This document shows positions 7,538 through 16,245 of a stretch of DNA of 64,000 nt, in pieces. The number at the start of each line of letters is the position of its first letter. Position 1 is the stretch's first letter. The stretch lies in contig NZ_JAFCJT010000001.1 in the NCBI RefSeq assembly GCF_018130785.1, positions 1,178,001-1,242,000 of the forward strand, given 5' to 3'. A program made the position numbers and the translations under genes. The notes beneath the pieces were generated by a model, which worked only from the letters and a program-made list of their open reading frames with translations, did no database searches and was not told the DNA's origin. This DNA is from Bradyrhizobium liaoningense. Its GTDB lineage: Bacteria > Pseudomonadota > Alphaproteobacteria > Rhizobiales > Xanthobacteraceae.

Positions 7538-8727
7538 CAGTCTTCCAGTCCGTGCGAGGCCAGCACGGTCTTCATCCGCCGCATCGCCAGTTCCGGATTG
7601 GCGAGCAGCCCGGCCTGATCCGCCAGCCGGAACAGTTCGGCCAGATGCAGCATCGAGCGGGCGCTCTCCTGCCCTCCGACCATGGTGAAATGGTCCTGGT
7701 GACCGTTGAGATAGGCCATGAACACCACGCCGGTCTTGTAGAAGCGCGTCGGCGCCTTGAAGATATGGCGCGACAGCGGCACGGTCGGCCCCAGCACATC
7801 GTGGAAGCCCGCTTCGTCACCGGCAGCAAGGCGCGAGAGCGCGTAGGACGCCGCCGGCGCGATCGCATCGAAAATACCGAGCAGCGCGTGCGAAAAGCCC
7901 TGGTCGTCGCCGGCGATCAGCTCCGCGTAGTTGAAATCGTCGCCAGTGTACATCTTGATGCGCTTGTCGAGGCGACGACGCATGTCGATCTCGCGCTGCT
8001 TGTCGAGCAGCGAAACCTTGACGCCGTCGACCTTGGCGGCGTTGCCGTTGATGATGGCCACCGCCGTGTCCATCGCCTTGTCGAGATCCTTGGTGCCCCA
8101 ATATCCCGTGAGTGCCGGATCGAACATGTCACCGAGCCAGTGAATGATCACGGGCTCGCGGACCTGCGACAGTACACGGTCATAGACTTTTGCGTAGTCA
8201 TCGGCGCTGCGGCCGAGTTTTGCGAGAGCACGCGACGCCATCAGGATGATGCGGCCGCCGACCTTCTCGACGGCCGAGAGCTGCTCCTCATAGGCGCGGA
8301 TGACGTCGTCGAGGCTCTTGGCGTCCTCGACCGCAAGGTGATCCGTGCCCGCGCCAGAGAACACCAGCGCATTGCGCCGCTTGGCGGCGCCGACCGAGCG
8401 GGTGATCAGCTCCAGCGAAGTCGGCCAGTCCAGCCCCATGCCGCGTTGCGCGGTATCCATGGCTTCGGCAACGCCAAGGCCGAGGTCCCAGACGTGCTCG
8501 CGGAAGGCGATGGTCTTGTCCCAGTCGACGGCAACCGAGAGCCAGGGATCGTTGTCGGCGAAGGGATCGGCCACCGTGTGCACGGCCGAGAAGGCGATGC
8601 GGTTCAGCGGCCCCTCAAGCTTTGCGGGAAACGTGCGCGAGGCCGCGAGCCGGTAAGTCTCGATCGAACGATCGGCCTTCGGCAGCTTGAGCGACAATGA
8701 CGACATCGGCAGGACGGGCTTGTTCAT
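7537..8727 (-). CDS. DUF993 / dihydrodipicolinate synthase-like protein
   Basis: This 396-residue protein matches the DUF993 group of (beta/alpha)8 proteins, often labelled dihydrodipicolinate-synthase-like. Recognisable stretches are VDWDKTIAFREHVWDLGLGVAEAMDT and VIIHWLGDMFDPALTGYWG, plus KVDGVKVSLLDKQREIDMR, where the Lys sits where class-I aldolase-type barrels carry the Schiff-base residue. An aldolase or lyase role on a keto-acid or keto-sugar is inferred, not shown. The ATG at 8727 has GGAGG just upstream. It is separated by 10 bp from the dehydrogenase gene and overlaps the isomerase gene, so all three are translated together. Confidence 0.75.
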   Translation of the reverse strand: MNKPVLPMSSLSLKLPKADRSIETYRLAASRTFPAKLEGPLNRIAFSAVHTVADPFADNDPWLSVAVDWDKTIAFREHVWDLGLGVAEAMDTAQRGMGLDWPTSLELITRSVGAAKRRNALVFSGAGTDHLAVEDAKSLDDVIRAYEEQLSAVEKVGGRIILMASRALAKLGRSADDYAKVYDRVLSQVREPVIIHWLGDMFDPALTGYWGTKDLDKAMDTAVAIINGNAAKVDGVKVSLLDKQREIDMRRRLDKRIKMYTGDDFNYAELIAGDDQGFSHALLGIFDAIAPAASYALSRLAAGDEAGFHDVLGPTVPLSRHIFKAPTRFYKTGVVFMAYLNGHQDHFTMVGGQESARSMLHLAELFRLADQAGLLANPELAMRRMKTVLASHGLED

Positions 8728-8737
8728 GTATCCCTCC

Positions 8738-9889
8738 TCAGGCCTTGATCGGGGCGACGTCGATCCAGCGCCGCTCCTTCCAGCTCTTCAGCGCGCATTC
8801 GGCGAGCTGCACGCCCTTGACGCCCTCGAGCAGCGTGAACTTGTAGGGCGCATCCTCGTAAACATGGCGGATGAACATCTCCCACTGCTCCTTGAAGCCA
8901 TTGTCGTAGGTGACGTTGTCGGGCAGCTTTTGCCAGTCGCCGTAGAAATCGTGCAGCCGCTTCTCGTCGGGATTCCACACCGGCCGGGGCGTCGCCTGCC
9001 GCGCCTGGATCATGCAGTCGGTGAGACCTGCGACCGCCGAGCCGTGCGTGCCGTCGACCTGGAAGGTGACGAGGTCATCGCGGTAGACGCGCGTGACCCA
9101 GGACATGTTGATGTGGGCAATGACGCCCCCCTCGAGCTGGAAGGTCGCGTAGGCGGAATCATCCGCGGTCGCCTTGTACTTCCTGCCCTGCTCGTCAAAC
9201 CGCTCGGGGATGTCGGTGTTGCCGATGCAGACGACGCTCTGGACGTTGCCGAAGAGGTTGTCGAGCACGTAGCGCCAGTGGCAGACCATGTCGAGAATGA
9301 TGCCGCCGCCGTCCTCGTCGCGGTAATTCCAGGACGGCCGCTGCGCCTCCTGCCAGCCGCCTTCGAACACCCAATAGCCGAACTCGCCGCGCACCGAGAG
9401 GATGCGGCCGAAGAAGCCGGAGTCGCGCAGGAAGGCGATCTTCTTCAGGCCGGGCAGGAACAGCTTGTCCTGCACCGTGCCATGCTTGACACCCTTGGCG
9501 TTGGCGAGCTTGACGACCTCGAGCGCCTCCTCAAAGTTGGTCGCGATCGGCTTCTCGCAGTAGACGTGCTTGCCGGCATTAATGGCCCGGGTCAGCAAGC
9601 CCGGTCGCGCCTGCGTGGTCGCGGCGTCGAAGAACATGGTGTCGTTCTTGTCGGCGAGCGCTGCGTCGAGGTCGGTGGTCCAGCGCGTGATGTTATAGCG
9701 TTTGGCGAGCGCCTCGACCTTGTCGGCGCTGCGGCCGACCAGGATCGGATCAGGCATGATGCGGTCGCCGTTCTTTAAACGGACGCCGCCCTGGTCGCGG
9801 ATCGCGACGATCGAGCGGATCAGATGCTGGTTGAGCCCCATGCGGCCGGTGACGCCGTTCATGATGAGGCCGAGGCGTTGGGTGGTCAT
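8738..9889 (-). CDS. Gfo/Idh/MocA family oxidoreductase
   Basis: This 383-residue NAD(P)-dependent dehydrogenase has an N-terminal Rossmann domain (GLIMNGVTGRMGLNQH) and the family hallmark AGKHVYCEKPIATN near residue 110, whose Lys of EKP is catalytic. The C-terminal alpha/beta domain contains DGGGIILDMVCHWRYVLDNLFG with the conserved Asp and His. The family oxidises hydroxyl groups of sugars, inositols and their derivatives. The start codon overlaps the upstream enolase-family stop (ATGA at 9886-9889). Given its neighbours, a polyol or sugar acid oxidation step is likely; the exact substrate cannot be read from sequence. Confidence 0.85.
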   Translation of the reverse strand: MTTQRLGLIMNGVTGRMGLNQHLIRSIVAIRDQGGVRLKNGDRIMPDPILVGRSADKVEALAKRYNITRWTTDLDAALADKNDTMFFDAATTQARPGLLTRAINAGKHVYCEKPIATNFEEALEVVKLANAKGVKHGTVQDKLFLPGLKKIAFLRDSGFFGRILSVRGEFGYWVFEGGWQEAQRPSWNYRDEDGGGIILDMVCHWRYVLDNLFGNVQSVVCIGNTDIPERFDEQGRKYKATADDSAYATFQLEGGVIAHINMSWVTRVYRDDLVTFQVDGTHGSAVAGLTDCMIQARQATPRPVWNPDEKRLHDFYGDWQKLPDNVTYDNGFKEQWEMFIRHVYEDAPYKFTLLEGVKGVQLAECALKSWKERRWIDVAPIKA

Positions 9890-11283
9890 GCCAATTGCTC
9901 CCTAAGTGATTTTGGCTGTTCGAGCGGGCGGAGCGCCGACCAGTCCGGATGGACCGACGTCGCAAAGCCCGCAGCATGAAGCGATCCCGTCAGGAGATCG
10001 CCGTCGTGAATGGAGAGCCGGATGCCCTGCCCGGCATCGGCATAGAGATCGGGATGTCCGGCCGCGAAGGCCTGCGCTTCAGCCGCGGGCGCCTCGCCAA
10101 AGCCGTCGACATAGTGGTGGCCATTGCGCTCGGCATGGGTGACGCCGATGAAGGCACCGAGCGCGAGATCCTGCTGCACGGCAAGGCCCGCCTGGCAGGT
10201 GAGGTCCTCGCCGGTCACGAAGAACCTCGCCCCGTCCGCGCTCCATTTCGCCGCGCGCGTCGCGTTGACGATGGACTTGTAGAGCCCCTTGCAGGATTTC
10301 GAGGAGATGCCGCAATAGCCGAGCGCCCGCGCCGACGGGAACGCATCGTAGGAATCATCGGCCTCGTCGATGATGAACCCGTGCGCTGCCAGCGAGCCCA
10401 GCGGCGATTGCCTCGTGATGTCGCGCGGCATCGGCTGTTCGACATAGAGCAAGCGCGAGGCGATCGAGCGCAATGCGGGATCGTGATCAATCCGGTCCAT
10501 CAGCGCCTGCAGCCCGGCAAGATCGGCGTACTGCTCGTTCGCGTCGAGCGTCACCTTGTAGTGGCGCCCGAGCGCATCGAGCTCCTTGCCGATGCGCGCC
10601 AGCCGTACTGCGTCGGCTGCGGGATCGCCCGACAGCTTCAGCTTGAAATAATTCGCGCCGACGTTCTCGCGTGCATCGGCAACACCGCCCTCACCTTCGA
10701 CGGTATCGTCGAGGCCGACGGTGTGCCTGATGGCAACGCGCGGCAGCGGCGTTCGGCTCGCGAGAAACTGCGCGATATCCGTTTCCTTCAGGTCAGGCGA
10801 AAGCCGCGCATCGATGCCGGCAATGTTGCCGGCCATCCCATCGAAGAAGCTGGTCTCTGCGGCGCGGAGCAGCGCATCGAGGATCGCCTTGTCGATCTCG
10901 GCGGGGCCATAAGCAGCCGCAAGCGCCGGAACGTTCTTCTTCGCACAGGTCGCGACCTGGGCACCGACGCAGGAGGCATGCAGATCGAACGCGGTCAGAA
11001 ATCCGGTCCGCGCAAGATAAAGCCCGCGCGCGATCTCGAGCGAGCGGCGCAGGCCATCGACCGTGTGCGCCGGCGACAGCTCCGGCCGCTTGTCGAACCA
11101 TTTTGGCACCAGCAGCTCGGCGCTGGCGCCGACCGCAACGCCCCTGCCCTCGACCTCGATCTCGACCCGCACGAACAGCTGCGGCGTCGTGTTGATCGTG
11201 ATTGCGCCAAAGCGGAACGGCCGCGCGAACTGCGTCGGTCGTTCGAAGAAAGCGATATCTCGCAGCTTCAGGCGCGGCGCCAT
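9886..11283 (-). CDS. Mandelate racemase/enolase-superfamily enzyme
   Basis: This 465-residue member of the mandelate racemase/muconate lactonizing branch of the enolase superfamily abstracts a proton alpha to a carboxylate. The barrel shows FKLKLSG (K-x-K pair), VTLDANEQY (metal Asp), LLYVEQPM (metal Glu), IIDEADDSYDAF (third acidic ligand) and GISSKSCKGLYK (further Lys). At 465 residues it is longer than the usual 360-400, mainly in the N-terminal half (AEIDKAILDALLRAAETSFF region). This could mark a separate subfamily of acid-sugar dehydratase or racemase. The ABC ATPase gene ends only 4 bp upstream. Confidence 0.8.
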   Translation of the reverse strand: MAPRLKLRDIAFFERPTQFARPFRFGAITINTTPQLFVRVEIEVEGRGVAVGASAELLVPKWFDKRPELSPAHTVDGLRRSLEIARGLYLARTGFLTAFDLHASCVGAQVATCAKKNVPALAAAYGPAEIDKAILDALLRAAETSFFDGMAGNIAGIDARLSPDLKETDIAQFLASRTPLPRVAIRHTVGLDDTVEGEGGVADARENVGANYFKLKLSGDPAADAVRLARIGKELDALGRHYKVTLDANEQYADLAGLQALMDRIDHDPALRSIASRLLYVEQPMPRDITRQSPLGSLAAHGFIIDEADDSYDAFPSARALGYCGISSKSCKGLYKSIVNATRAAKWSADGARFFVTGEDLTCQAGLAVQQDLALGAFIGVTHAERNGHHYVDGFGEAPAAEAQAFAAGHPDLYADAGQGIRLSIHDGDLLTGSLHAAGFATSVHPDWSALRPLEQPKSLREQLA

Positions 11284-11287
11284 GGTT

Positions 11288-12136
11288 TTAGTCCAGCGAA
11301 CCTTGCGAGAAGAAATGCTTGCGGATGCGTTGCACCAGCTCGGTGAAGACAGGATCGGCCATCACATCGAGCGAGCGCGGGCGCGGCAGCGGCACGTCGT
11401 AGATGGCGGCGACTGCGCCGGGGCGCTCGGTCATGACCAGCACGCGGTCGGCGAGGAACACGGCCTCGGGAATCGAATGCGTGATCAAAAGCACCGTCTT
11501 CTTCGTCTCGCGCTGGATCCGCATCAGCTCGACATTCATGCGCTCGCGCGTCAGCGCATCGAGTGCGCCGAACGGCTCGTCCATCAGCATGATTTTTGGA
11601 TCGTGCACCAGCGCCCGGCAGATCGAGGCGCGCTGCTGCATGCCGCCGGAGAGCTGCCAGGGCAGCTTCTTCTCGAAACCTTCGAGCCCGACCATCTTCA
11701 ACAGCGCCTGGGCGCGTTCGAGATATTTTTGCCGCGGCAACCGCTTCATGTCGATCGGCAGCATCACGTTGGACAGGATGTTGCGCCAGGGCAGCAGCAG
11801 CGCGTTCTGGAAGACGATGCCGACATTGCCGTGCGGCGTCGTCACCTTCTCGCCCTCGACCAGGATCTCGCCCGTGGTCGGCGGCAACAAGCCCGAGATC
11901 AGCTTGAGCAGCGTGGACTTGCCGCAGCCGGAGGGGCCGACCACGACGAAGAACTCGCCGTCATTGATGTGGAAGTCGAGCGGACGCAGCGACGGCACGT
12001 CGCCATCGCGCGTCCGGTAGGTCTTCGACACGCCGGACAGCTTGATGCCCGACGCATCGCCGGCTGCCCGGTCGCTCACCAGTCTCAGATGCGCGGCCGG
12101 CTGCACGGTTTCGCTCACGATTGTCGCAGGTTTCAC
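11288..12136 (-). CDS. ABC transporter ATP-binding protein (NitT/TauT type)
   Basis: This is a 282-residue ATPase subunit of a nitrate/sulfonate/taurine-type importer. It carries Walker A GPSGCGKST, Q-loop VFQNALLLPWRN, signature LSGGMQQR, Walker B IMLMDEPFGALDALTR and the switch His in LLITHS. A roughly 30-residue N-terminal extension precedes the ATPase core. The start is a GTG overlapping the binding-protein stop (GTGA at 12133-12136). It powers the permease at 13178-13987 together with the binding protein at 12133-13125. Confidence 0.9.
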   Translation of the reverse strand: MKPATIVSETVQPAAHLRLVSDRAAGDASGIKLSGVSKTYRTRDGDVPSLRPLDFHINDGEFFVVVGPSGCGKSTLLKLISGLLPPTTGEILVEGEKVTTPHGNVGIVFQNALLLPWRNILSNVMLPIDMKRLPRQKYLERAQALLKMVGLEGFEKKLPWQLSGGMQQRASICRALVHDPKIMLMDEPFGALDALTRERMNVELMRIQRETKKTVLLITHSIPEAVFLADRVLVMTERPGAVAAIYDVPLPRPRSLDVMADPVFTELVQRIRKHFFSQGSLD

Positions 12137-13125
12137 GAGCCACTCTTCGGCAGATAGTCATTGGTGTAGAAGGCCTTCGGGTTCTCCTTGGCCTTGGCGT
12201 CGAGCCCGCCATATTCGACCATGAGGTTGACCGAGTCCGTCATGTTCTGGTCGGTGACCTGGAACGGCCGCTTGCTCTTGGTTTCAGCGGTCCGGTAGAG
12301 CGGAATGGTCAGCTCGAAGCCCTGCGTCAGCGTGTCGATCTTGCCGCCCTTCGGGTTGGCATCGAGGATCGACTGCGCGGCGGCCTTCGGCTCCTTCTCG
12401 GCGGCTTCGACCGCCTTCGTCGTCGCCGACATGAAGCGACGGACGAGATCGGCATTGGCCTTCACGTAATCGGAGTTGGCGATGATGCCGGAGGAGACCA
12501 TGTTGATGCCGTAGTCGGCGAACTTGATCGGGAACACGTCCTTGCCGGTGGCGTCCTTGATCTTCATCGACTGGTCCATGACGTAGCCGAGCAGCAGGTC
12601 AGCCTGGCCGTTGATGACGGCGTTGAGCTTGGTCTGGCCGTCGCCGGCAACCGTCTGGAAGTCGCTCTCCTTCAGGCCAGTCTTCTTCAGGAACAGCGGC
12701 CAGATCTGGGTCATGGAATCGGCCGGCGTGATCGCCACCGTCTTGCCCTTGATGTCCTCGGGCTTCTTGATGTTCTTGTCGGCAAAACCCATGGCGGACA
12801 TCGGGCTGGTCTGCAGCAGCACGCCAGTCGCAACGACGGGCGCGCCCTTGATCGCAGCGCGCATCATGGTGGGGACGTCGACATAGCCGAAGTCGGCGGT
12901 CTTGGCGGCAACGGCCTGCGTGGTCGCAGCCGAACCGCGGCCTTCCTGGATCTCGAGGTCGATGCCTTCGGCCGCGTAGATGCCCTTGGCCTTGCCGTAG
13001 TAGAACGGCGCGTGCTCGCCATAGACGTACCAGTTCAGCATCAGCACGACCTTGTCGGCTGCCTTTGCCGGCGACACCGCAAATGCCATCAGCGCCAAAG
13101 ATGCAGCCCCAATCCACCGCTTCAT
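12133..13125 (-). CDS. ABC transporter substrate-binding protein (NMT1/THI5-like)
   Basis: This 330-residue periplasmic binding protein has a signal peptide (MKRWIGAASLALMAFAVSPAKA). The mature part begins DKVVLMLNWYVYGEHAPFYYGKAKGIYAAEGI, typical of NMT1/ThiY-like proteins that bind thiamine precursors, pyrimidines, nitrate, sulfonates or related small molecules. The ATG at 13125 has GGGAG 8 nt upstream; the GTG at 13131 does not fit. Because the downstream genes encode an enolase-superfamily enzyme and a sugar-type dehydrogenase, the ligand is more likely the operon's carbon substrate than thiamine, but this is inference. Confidence 0.85.
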   Translation of the reverse strand: MKRWIGAASLALMAFAVSPAKAADKVVLMLNWYVYGEHAPFYYGKAKGIYAAEGIDLEIQEGRGSAATTQAVAAKTADFGYVDVPTMMRAAIKGAPVVATGVLLQTSPMSAMGFADKNIKKPEDIKGKTVAITPADSMTQIWPLFLKKTGLKESDFQTVAGDGQTKLNAVINGQADLLLGYVMDQSMKIKDATGKDVFPIKFADYGINMVSSGIIANSDYVKANADLVRRFMSATTKAVEAAEKEPKAAAQSILDANPKGGKIDTLTQGFELTIPLYRTAETKSKRPFQVTDQNMTDSVNLMVEYGGLDAKAKENPKAFYTNDYLPKSGS

Positions 13126-13177
13126 CGTCACTCTCCCTTTGTCGTTATGTTTCGGCCGTTAATGGCCGTTGCTTAAG

Positions 13178-13987
13178 TTACGAGGCGAAAATCACGTCCT
13201 CACGCTGGCTGACATGCCAGGGAATGACCAGCTTCTCGATCCGGTCCACGATCCAGAACAGGATCACGCCGAGCAGCGCCAGGATCACCAGCGCCGCGAA
13301 CATCGTCGGCAGGTCGAACGTGCCGATCGAGCGCTGCATCACGTAGCCGATGCCGGAATTGGAGCCGACGAACTCGCCGACGACGGCGCCGACCACGGCG
13401 AGCGTCACCGACACTTTGAGGCCTGAGAAGATCGCCGGCAGCGCATGCGGCAGGTTCACTGCGCGGAACACCTGGAAGCGGCTGCCCTGCATGGCGCGGG
13501 CGAGATCGACCATGTCAGGATCGACCGATTTGAAGCCCTGCACGGCGGAGACCACCACCGGGAAGAAGCCGAGCAGGAACGCCGAAATCACTTTCGGAAT
13601 GATGCCGAAGCCGAACCACACCACGAACAGCGGTGCGATCGCGATCTTTGGCACGGACTGGGAGAACACCAGCAACGGATAGACGTAGCTCTCCACCGTC
13701 TTCGAGCCCGCGATCAGCATCGCGACGGGAATGCCGAACAGCGCCGACAGCAGGAAACCGCAGACGGTTGCATAAGTTGTCGGCCAGGACTGGCGCAGCA
13801 GTTCCGGCCATTCGGTGCGCAGCACGGCGACGACGTCGGCCGGCGCCGGGATCTGATAGGCGGGGATCTTGAACAGGCGGATCGCAAGATCCCAGGCGAC
13901 GACGATGAAGACCAGGAACAAGAACGGCCGGACCCAGGCCGCGTTCAGCATCTTGGACACCGCACTTTGCGGCTTCAACTCAGCCAC
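13178..13987 (-). CDS. ABC transporter permease (NitT/TauT type), first gene of operon
   Basis: This 269-residue inner-membrane protein has about six transmembrane segments, with the binding-protein-dependent permease EAA loop visible as DLARAMQGSRFQVFRAVNLPHALPAIFSG. It starts with GTG preceded by GGGAG at 6 nt. It is the first gene of a seven-gene minus-strand run to 6674 with gaps of 52, 0, 4, 0, 10 and 0 bp. The 341 bp upstream of it contain two palindromic repeats and the end of a TetR-type regulator gene on the same strand. Confidence 0.87.
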   Translation of the reverse strand: MAELKPQSAVSKMLNAAWVRPFLFLVFIVVAWDLAIRLFKIPAYQIPAPADVVAVLRTEWPELLRQSWPTTYATVCGFLLSALFGIPVAMLIAGSKTVESYVYPLLVFSQSVPKIAIAPLFVVWFGFGIIPKVISAFLLGFFPVVVSAVQGFKSVDPDMVDLARAMQGSRFQVFRAVNLPHALPAIFSGLKVSVTLAVVGAVVGEFVGSNSGIGYVMQRSIGTFDLPTMFAALVILALLGVILFWIVDRIEKLVIPWHVSQREDVIFAS

Positions 13988-14091
13988 GTCTCACTCCCCG
14001 GCATTCTTCTTCGTTCGGGGGAGAAATTAACTCGTTGGATAAATACTGTCCAGAGCTTTCCCTGTGACGTTTTGTGCCGGTTCCTGGCCTG

Positions 14092-14142
14092 CTCTCGCGT
14101 CCCGGACACGCTGCCGCGCTACGTCCGGGGCACGAGACCGCC
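14092..14142. repeat. Palindromic intergenic repeat, 'GTCCCGGAC/GTCCGGGGCACGAGA' family (partial)
   Basis: A short imperfect palindrome, GTCCCGGACACGCTGCCGCG followed by TACGTCCGGGGCACGAGAC, matches the ends of the longer elements at 35839-35970 and 44195-44332. It lies between the TetR gene and the ABC operon. Confidence 0.7.
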
Positions 14143-14153
14143 TCACCCTCGGT

Positions 14154-14273
14154 GTCATTCCCCGCGAAAGCGGGGAATCCAGTACGCCGCGACTTCTCGG
14201 TTCAATCTCAACCGTCTCTGGAATACTGGATTGCCCGCCCCAGTGCGCAACTGCGCACAAGGCGGGCAATGAC
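14154..14273. repeat. Palindromic intergenic repeat, 'CCCCGCGAAAGCGGGG' family
   Basis: The element starts GTCATTCCCCGCGAAAGCGG and ends with TACTGGATTGCCCGCC and GGCGGGCAATGAC. The outer arms (GTCATTCCCCG... and ...GGGCAATGAC) and inner arms (AATCCAGTA / TACTGGATT) are complementary, so a long hairpin can form. Together with the previous repeat it fills most of the 13988-14328 gap, which has no gene. Confidence 0.75.
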
Positions 14274-14328
14274 GGCGGAGATTGAGGAAACGGCGGACGA
14301 TCCGTCCACAAACGCGCGGACCAGGCCA

Positions 14329-15060
14329 CTAAACCGTCTGCGCCACCGCGCTACGCGACTTCGGCGCCTTGGCGATCTCGAACAGCGCGGTCGATCGCCC
14401 CGTCAGCGCGGCCAGCACGAGGCCGACCATGTGCGAAAGCCGCTCGTCCTTGGCGTCCTTGGCCAGCAGATCGCGACCGAAGATCACGCTCAACGTGGCC
14501 GAATTGGAGAGATAGAAGAAGCAGAGCCCGGCGATCGAGATGTAGAGTTGCACCGGATCGACCGCGACCTGGAAATCGCCACTGTCGACGCCGCGCCGCA
14601 CCACGGTGCGGATCATCTCGACGAAGGGCGAGTGCATCGACTTGACCTTGGTCGATTTCTTCAGGTGCTTTGCGCGCGCGAGGTTCTCGGTCTGGAGCAG
14701 CGACAGGAATTCCGGGTTGCGGAGAAAATAGGTCCAGGTGAACTCGATCAGCCGACGGATCGCTTCGGGCGGATCGAGATGCTCGAGATCGAGCCCCCGC
14801 TCCTCGCTGCGGATCTTGTCATAGGCGCCTTCGAGCACCGCGAGATAGAGCTCGTCCTTGTTGCCGACGTGATAGTAGAGCATGCGCTTGTTGGCGCCGG
14901 CCTTGGCCGCGATGCGGTCGACGCGCGCGCCGGCCAGCCCGTGGGTCGAAAACTCCTGCTTGGCGGCTTCGAGAATGCGCAGCCGCATCCCCTCGGGGTC
15001 GCGCTGCCATTTCAGAGTTCGCTTTGCCTTCGCCAAACCGGTTGCTCGCTGGGTGCTCAC
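14329..15060 (-). CDS. TetR/AcrR family transcriptional regulator
   Basis: This 243-residue protein has an N-terminal TetR helix-turn-helix (LRILEAAKQEFSTHGLAGARVDRIAAKAGANKRMLYYHVGNKDELY at about 27-72) and a variable ligand domain with a TetR_C-like helical pattern (EFLSLLQTENLARAKHL). It lies on the same strand as, and just upstream of, the seven-gene ABC/catabolic operon and downstream of the VOC gene, so it may control either. That assignment is from position only. The first 25 residues are basic and precede the domain. No clear operator was found. Confidence 0.85.
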   Translation of the reverse strand: MSTQRATGLAKAKRTLKWQRDPEGMRLRILEAAKQEFSTHGLAGARVDRIAAKAGANKRMLYYHVGNKDELYLAVLEGAYDKIRSEERGLDLEHLDPPEAIRRLIEFTWTYFLRNPEFLSLLQTENLARAKHLKKSTKVKSMHSPFVEMIRTVVRRGVDSGDFQVAVDPVQLYISIAGLCFFYLSNSATLSVIFGRDLLAKDAKDERLSHMVGLVLAALTGRSTALFEIAKAPKSRSAVAQTV

Positions 15061-15085
15061 GGTATGCCATGTACCACGCGCCCGC

Positions 15086-15172
15086 CGTCATTGCGAGCGC
15101 AGCGAAGCAATCCAGAGTACCTCTGCGGAAAGACTCTGGATTGCTTCGTCGCTTCACTCCTCGCAATGACGG
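15086..15172. repeat. Palindromic intergenic repeat, 'GCGAAGCAATCCAGA' family
   Basis: The arms CGTCATTGCGAGCGCAGCGA...AATCCAGAGT and ACTCTGGATTGCTTCGTCGC...GCAATGACG are complementary over most of their length. A second member with the same ends is at 34105-34191. It separates the VOC gene from the TetR start. Confidence 0.85.
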
Positions 15173-15189
15173 GTGGAGAGGACAGAGCT

Positions 15190-16038
15190 TCAATCCACCG
15201 GCTTCGGCGAACGCTCCAGCAGCACGGTCTGGATCCCGCAGGTGCCGTTCCTGACCGTCATGATCCGCGTGCCCGGCTTGCGGCCGTTGCGAACCTCGGT
15301 GACGTCGAGGCCGGCGGCGATCAGGCGGGCGCGCGTGGCATCGATGTCGGCGACCCGCCAGCTCAGGCCCCAGAGACGGTCATGCAGGGAATCCCCGCCC
15401 GCCACGGGGCGGCGCACCACTTCGACGATGAGGTCGCCGCAGCGGAAGAACATCAGCTGGCCCCAATCCTGATGCGAGCGGTCCAGTGCGAGATCAAGGC
15501 CGAGCCGCGCGCCATAGAGCGCAGCGGCGCGGTCGGAATCCTCGGTGGTGACCACGACGTGGTCGAGCCCGTCGATCGGCGCGATGTCGGTCGCAGCCGA
15601 CAGCGGCCGCTCCTCGGCGAGCTCGAGGAAGAACATGCGCACGCCGCGCGTCAATTCAGTGGCGGCGCGCGTGCGTTTCCAGTGCAGGACCGCGCCGCTC
15701 TCGACGTCGTTGCTTTCGACCTCCGCGACCGGATCCGGCCTCAAGGCCACCCGTTCCAGCCGCCGGTGCATCTTGCCCATGTCTGCGACACGAAAGCACA
15801 GGCTGGCGAGCACGCCCTCGCGGTCGTCGAGCAGCGCGCGAATCCGGTCCGCCGCAACGTTAAAGCCGCTCGGTGCCATCAATTCGATCGTCATGTTCGC
15901 AAGCGTGAACATCACGCGGTCGGCGCCCTCGCCGGAATTCTGCCAGGCCGGTGCGCGCCCGAGCAGCGTCTGATAGGCCGCCTTGGCCGCATCGATATCC
16001 CTCACCAGAGCGACGACGTGATCGAGGCCGGTGATCAT
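15190..16038 (-). CDS. Double VOC (glyoxalase/dioxygenase-fold) protein
   Basis: This 282-residue protein has two vicinal-oxygen-chelate modules: MITGLDHVVALVRDIDAAKAAYQTLLG at the start and GLDHVVVTTEDSDRAAALYGARLGLDL near residue 145. The fold covers glyoxalases, extradiol dioxygenases and fosfomycin-type enzymes. DHV histidines and late Glu residues (FRCGDLIVEVV) could bind a metal. The ATG at 16038 is chosen over 16131 because AAAGGGA lies 5 nt upstream and the domain starts here. It is divergent from the PfkB kinase gene across a 207-bp gap holding a small palindrome, GCCGAAAATCGGC, at 16070-16082. Reaction unknown. Confidence 0.75.
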   Translation of the reverse strand: MITGLDHVVALVRDIDAAKAAYQTLLGRAPAWQNSGEGADRVMFTLANMTIELMAPSGFNVAADRIRALLDDREGVLASLCFRVADMGKMHRRLERVALRPDPVAEVESNDVESGAVLHWKRTRAATELTRGVRMFFLELAEERPLSAATDIAPIDGLDHVVVTTEDSDRAAALYGARLGLDLALDRSHQDWGQLMFFRCGDLIVEVVRRPVAGGDSLHDRLWGLSWRVADIDATRARLIAAGLDVTEVRNGRKPGTRIMTVRNGTCGIQTVLLERSPKPVD

Positions 16039-16245
16039 GTTTTTCCCTTTTGATCGACCTGGAACCTGGGCCGAAAATCGGCATTTGTCCGGGCTTGGCA
16101 TTGGCCGGTGATGGTCGTATTCCGGCATCATGCTGACCTCAAGCGCTTCGGGGCGGTTTTGCGAATAATTTCAGCGTCCCGACAGCGGAACCGGTGTTAG
16201 AGTAAGCCCGCCGGCCGGGACCACCCAGCGCATCACGGACAACCA

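Noticed and set aside
9949..11346. Long plus-strand open frame opposite the enolase-family gene
   Set aside because: High-GC antisense shadow with no domain, and the minus-strand gene has clear active-site motifs.
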